Part shown: piece after piece, positions 60,508 through 64,000 of the stretch
Layout of the letters: each line of letters begins with the position of its first letter
Position numbering within the stretch: the first letter of the stretch is position 1
From: Lepidonotus clava
Taxonomy: Eukaryota; Annelida; Polychaeta; Phyllodocida; Polynoidae
Length of the DNA stretch: 64,000 bases
Assembly: GCA_936440205.1 (NCBI GenBank)
Contig: OW387138.1
Span: 33,437,541 to 33,501,540 of the forward strand
Direction: 5' to 3'
Notes under the pieces: generated by a model
Seen by the model: only the letters and a program-made list of their open reading frames with translations
Databases searched by the model: none
Told to the model about the DNA's origin: nothing
Program-made: the position numbers and the translations under genes

Positions 60508-61825
60508 TACTAATATTCACAGAGGTAATTTGATGGAGACTCGCAGAGGCAAACCACCGAGCTGTGACAGCGTGTTCTTTTGCTGGTCTCTGTGACAGGA
60601 CCATAGGTCAAAGCAAATGGGACTCCAAGCGCATGCTATTTTTTTTATTTTCTCATGGTTGCAACAAAAATCGTGTCAATGTGAACATTTCATTGCCACA
60701 AGAGATAGATTGTGTGTCTTGTTGGTGTATTCCAAAGATGCCATATTTGCTTAACCTTAATGTTCCTAAGCAATGAGTACCTCTACAATACTCTACCCTT
60801 TCTATTTAATCCTGATTGTAGTTGGATGTACTTTTTAACACCCAACTATAGCCTAAAACAAGCATAACTATCACCACCTAGCGATCGGCTAAACTGCCCC
60901 CGCATGGGCAAACCGCCATGGCAGGGCCATCCCAGCACAGAACGTTACATCATCTAAGCTCTCAGTGACCTGCTACATTACGAAATTATTCAACATGTTA
61001 AAATATTTACATAGTCATGTGATCATTTTCACATGCATGAGATAGATATTTCACATGTCTCTGCAACAGAAACATCGACCAGGGGGAATGGGCATTTACA
61101 TAATACTTACTGTTATTTCCCAATGGTTATTCACCACCTTATAGGGCTGGAAGTACATAAGCCTTGAAACAATAAAAAAAAAAGTAAAGGAACTCAGCAG
61201 AAATTTCAGATAACTTTACTCAAAAAAGATCAAACTGTGATTTTTACCCCAAAATCTAGATAATGACTTCAAAAATAATTATAGATCCAGAGGTTGCAGT
61301 TTGGCTAAATGTAATAGAAATGAACGAGGGAAGCCTTGAGTAAATATATTAATCATTTTAGTTTATCTAGCAACAATATGCAGTCATGGCTACCTTGTAT
61401 TTCATTTTGCAGAAACAATTATCATCGCTCCAATAATTTTACCCCAAAGATTCTGATCATGCTCACCCATAGTAATGGCTATATATCTATATATATATCT
61501 GTTATGTAGTTTGATTTTGTTCTCAGCCATTTGAAATATATTCAAATCATAGGCTGATACTGACGGAAACATTGTTTTAAACATTCTAAGAAGCTCTCTA
61601 ATAAATAAACCGTGAACAAGGATCTCTCTAGATTTCCCTTTTTTGATTTTACTATGCTTTCTTTGAAAATTCTTCACTAAATATGAAATCCCCATGGCTA
61701 TTTATTGGAGGAGATCACTGCGTAACAAAATAGCAGATGAAATTAAATATCCATCTTTTCCTGTTACCAATATCAAGAATAAAGCACAAAAATAGAACCA
61801 ACAAACAGCTATTGCATTAAAGAGA
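60508..61825. other. intergenic, no gene supported
   Basis: Downstream of the 61868 gene. A minus-strand frame of 97 codons (61402-61695) is open but has no recognisable domain, no splice context and low-complexity flanks (TATATCTATATATATATC). A plus-strand frame at 60564-60776 is likewise unsupported. Confidence 0.5.
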
Positions 61826-61826
61826 T

Positions 61827-61832
61827 TTTAAT
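61827..61832 (-). terminator. candidate poly(A) signal ATTAAA
   Basis: ATTAAA on the minus strand about 36 bases beyond the stop codon of the 61868 gene. It is the common variant of AATAAA; another AATAAA lies about 125 bases further on. Confidence 0.4.
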
Positions 61833-61867
61833 CAAAAATTGGACATTCTTTGTGAGATATGCAAACA

Positions 61868-63148
61868 TCAACCAAAATAGACAATGTGGTAACTGTCGTA
61901 CCAGCCTCCAGTTGGGCGCAGCAGGTCACTGATGCCATAGGCAAAGCGGCCGTTCTGTCCCTTGTAGAAGACTGATGTTCCCTTCTGGACAACCATCTTA
62001 GCCTGACCATACTTAGGGGTCAAGTCAATGATCCATTTAGCAGTGTCTCTGTGGCACTGATGTGGATAGGCACGACACGTGACATGCTGGATGCTCTGTT
62101 TAGCTGTCTGCAAGTTCCAGGGGCTCTTGGGGTCAGTTGATACAATAATGAAATTGCGGTTAAACTTGCCGAAGCTTGTATGTGCATGATCTGGGAGAAC
62201 TTGAGCATGCTTGTTAAGTCCTTCAACCTTGTCGTAGGCCATCACAAACCAATAACGCCAGTAGAACTTCTCTGATAGTTGGTCATACAGAGCATTTGCC
62301 ATATCCTGATGGTTATCGTTGTCTTTCCTAGCATACCCCAGGCCATCAGCATCCATCTTTGACTGCAGCTTCCAGCCCTCTTGTTCCAAAGCTGTATCAG
62401 CAGCTTGCATTGCCCTTCTGCACTCACTCACTCTGTCTTTCCAAATGAGCTTTTGACCAGTGTTTTGCTTAGCGAACTTCTCAGCGGCCAACTCAACATT
62501 AACTGCCTTCAGCAGCAGACCCATAAGTCCCTTGCTAAACTTCTGGGTTTGTTTGCGGGTGTTGTCAGAGAACTTCATTGCAGCAACCAGAAGATTCTTG
62601 CTGAAGACCTGGTCATTTTTGGCAACAGAATCATACAGATAGAAACCAGCACTCTGGTACTGAGAGTTGAAGATACTGTTGAAGCGGTTTACTCCGTCCC
62701 TCCTGTTAGGAGACCTAAGAGTGTCCTTCAGTGTATTATCAAGGAGACGAATCCTTGATTCAATATCACCAAACCTGACCTCCATGTCCTTCCATTTAAT
62801 CAGCTTTTTGATTTCACCTAGCTCATTGATTACAATGTCTAGCCTTGCGTTGACTTGTTTGAACCCACGGATGATCTCCTCAAGAATAAGCTCGTCAGTG
62901 TCTGGGAAGAAGGAGCCAACAAAGTCGAAGACAAGTTCTACACCATCCATCCAGCTGACAACATAGGTGTCAACATTGGCCATAGCTGTGTCAAAGGAAC
63001 CAGTTTGCAGGAGTTCTGTTAATTTCTTTCCAGCTTCAACTCCTCTTTCCATTTTCCTTTTCTGCTCTGGAGTGATATTGAGCTTGCTAGCCATTGACTC
63101 GCCAACCAAGAGAAGGCAGAGCACGACCACCCCATGTTTCAGCAACAT
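61868..63148 (-). CDS. secreted Rapunzel/SE-cephalotoxin-like protein
   Basis: Intact 426-codon frame in one coding exon. Residues 1-20 (MLLKHGVVVLCLLLVGESMA) form a clear signal peptide. The body is largely helical: a hydrophobic segment GVELVFDFVGSFFPDTDEL, then FKQVNARLDIVINELGEIKK with LIKW, followed by a long helical region rich in Lys and Gln. This FxxVNxxLDxI...IKxLIKW pattern is what I recall from the Rapunzel family of fish and the SE-cephalotoxin-like family of molluscs, cnidarians and other invertebrates; the match is from memory. The C-terminal 90 residues carry two close cysteines (VTCRAYPHQCHRD) and an aromatic end. A splice acceptor (CATTCCAG) 14 bases before the ATG shows an intron in the 5' leader. 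No transmembrane segment. Role in this organism unknown: secreted defence, matrix or effector functions are all possible. Confidence 0.6.
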   Translation of the reverse strand: MLLKHGVVVLCLLLVGESMASKLNITPEQKRKMERGVEAGKKLTELLQTGSFDTAMANVDTYVVSWMDGVELVFDFVGSFFPDTDELILEEIIRGFKQVNARLDIVINELGEIKKLIKWKDMEVRFGDIESRIRLLDNTLKDTLRSPNRRDGVNRFNSIFNSQYQSAGFYLYDSVAKNDQVFSKNLLVAAMKFSDNTRKQTQKFSKGLMGLLLKAVNVELAAEKFAKQNTGQKLIWKDRVSECRRAMQAADTALEQEGWKLQSKMDADGLGYARKDNDNHQDMANALYDQLSEKFYWRYWFVMAYDKVEGLNKHAQVLPDHAHTSFGKFNRNFIIVSTDPKSPWNLQTAKQSIQHVTCRAYPHQCHRDTAKWIIDLTPKYGQAKMVVQKGTSVFYKGQNGRFAYGISDLLRPTGGWYDSYHIVYFG

Positions 63149-63162
63149 TTTGACGGCTTAGT
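63149..63162 (-). other. 5' leader segment and splice acceptor of the 61868 gene
   Basis: Fourteen untranslated bases precede the ATG, and immediately upstream lies CTTCATTCCAG, a good acceptor. The first, non-coding exon must lie at higher coordinates, inside or beyond the window end; I could not place its donor. Confidence 0.55.
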
Positions 63163-64000
63163 CTGGAATGAAGAAAGACTATTAATAAACAGCTCAGTCA
63201 ATAAGATATGTGTAAGGGTAGACAACAGAAGAAAGGGGTATTTTGTCACGGATACTTTTACCTGCTCAATAGCCTTTCGACTCTCTATCCTAAAAACTTT
63301 TAATGTTAAACATTTGGATGCTAAATCATTAAAGTTCGAGGAATCTTGCTAAAGTCTTTGTTGCAAATAAAATAAACCAAATACTCTCATTAATTCATGC
63401 CCTTTTAAATATTGTGCTAATTCATTGTTACATATTTTTTTCCTTAATCTAGTAGCGTTTAGATATGCATCTAAAACGGGATGCAGTAGCTACATGCACG
63501 ATACAACAACACAACAGTCATTATTCTGTGCATTTCTTTCCTTCGAATTTTTTGTTCTATGTCCGTCACTTATTATTTACTGATCACTTTTTATGTTGCT
63601 TTACAAGCAAATGGTGAAGCGTAAAAGTAAATCTTCCAATACTGTGATCGAAAAATAACTTGTTCTATTATATTGTCTGTATCCTTATTTCTTTGTGTAG
63701 TATTACCATAGAACTGTACGCTATGTACAGTTCTATGATATTACTTATAATTGTTGAATCTTGCACCTAGTTCGCGATACAAGGCACATTCCCCCGATAT
63801 CATATGATTTGTACCCATTTGAACGTGGGGTTTGGAATTGTCATTGTTATTTCATTTTAACTTCTCAAATAAATTCAATATAAGACCCTTTTAAGACCTC
63901 TAGCTACAAAACCACTCTCAAATCTAAGACCTTTTTAAGGCCTTAAATTTGAGGAAATGAATTTAAGACCTTAAAAGGACCTTTTGAGACCTGCGTGGGA
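63163..64000. other. upstream region of the secreted-protein gene
   Basis: No further coding exon seen. 63707-63737 is a 13-bp-arm inverted repeat (CATAGAACTGTAC). From about 63880 to the window end, TAAGACC and its inverse GG(T/C)CTTA recur many times (for example AAGACCTTTTTAAGGCCTTA), which looks like the end of another inverted-repeat element that runs out of the window. Confidence 0.55.
63707..63737. repeat. inverted repeat CATAGAACTGTAC
   Basis: Perfect 13-bp arms around a 5-nt spacer GCTAT. A related, imperfect dyad (GTAGAACTGTAC) is at 57348-57381. Could be a dyad protein site or a short mobile-element terminus. Confidence 0.8.

Noticed and set aside
61402-61695. 97-codon minus-strand frame downstream of the secreted-protein gene
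   Set aside because: Open but without recognisable features; no acceptor or donor placing it in a transcript. Kept only as a note in the intergenic entry.
62381-63161. plus-strand frames opposite the secreted-protein gene
   Set aside because: Antisense shadows of a strong minus-strand coding frame with signal peptide.

Overview
The window is AT-rich animal nuclear DNA. Its genes have many small exons with GT-AG introns, it carries dozens of mobile-element relics, and intergenic stretches are long. A marine invertebrate, plausibly a non-vertebrate deuterostome such as an echinoderm or hemichordate, fits the gene families best, but the sequence does not name the species. I found no rRNA, CRISPR array, credible tRNA or bacterial-style operon.

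Layout. 1-2994: no gene, with small palindromes and short direct repeats. 2995-7727: a Ngaro-like (DIRS superfamily, tyrosine-recombinase) retrotransposon fossil on the minus strand with split direct repeats, carrying a TTAA-flanked MITE. About 7860-9900: a 5'-truncated LINE on the plus strand, split by a 917-bp terminal-inverted-repeat (TIR) element. 11283-13137: a TIR-bounded insertion holding a GC-rich block that looks like a solo LTR with a textbook promoter. 13429-21965, 29182-38893 and 48727-56159: three tandem minus-strand copies of a divergent ionotropic glutamate receptor (iGluR) gene. Their introns and flanks are filled with nested MITEs, LINE relics and an inserted YR-retrotransposon gag piece (46484-48060). 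56160-61860: mostly foldback elements, low-complexity DNA and hairpins. 61868-63162: a single-coding-exon gene on the minus strand for a secreted Rapunzel/SE-cephalotoxin-like protein.

The iGluR array is the main biology. I rebuilt eleven coding exons per copy. Exon lengths and intron phases match in all three, apart from three extra codons in exon 2 of copy 3 and a longer tail in copy 1. Predicted proteins are 621, 612 and 615 residues: signal peptide, a shortened amino-terminal domain, S1, M1, pore loop, M3, S2 and M4. The ligand-binding Arg and Thr of S1 are kept. An Asp replaces the usual S2 Glu, as in glycine/D-serine-binding subunits. The pore-tip and M3 motifs are altered. Copies 1 and 2 are closest at the 5' end and copies 2 and 3 are almost identical at the 3' end, which points to gene conversion or unequal exchange. 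The copies also serve as empty-site controls that date several insertions.
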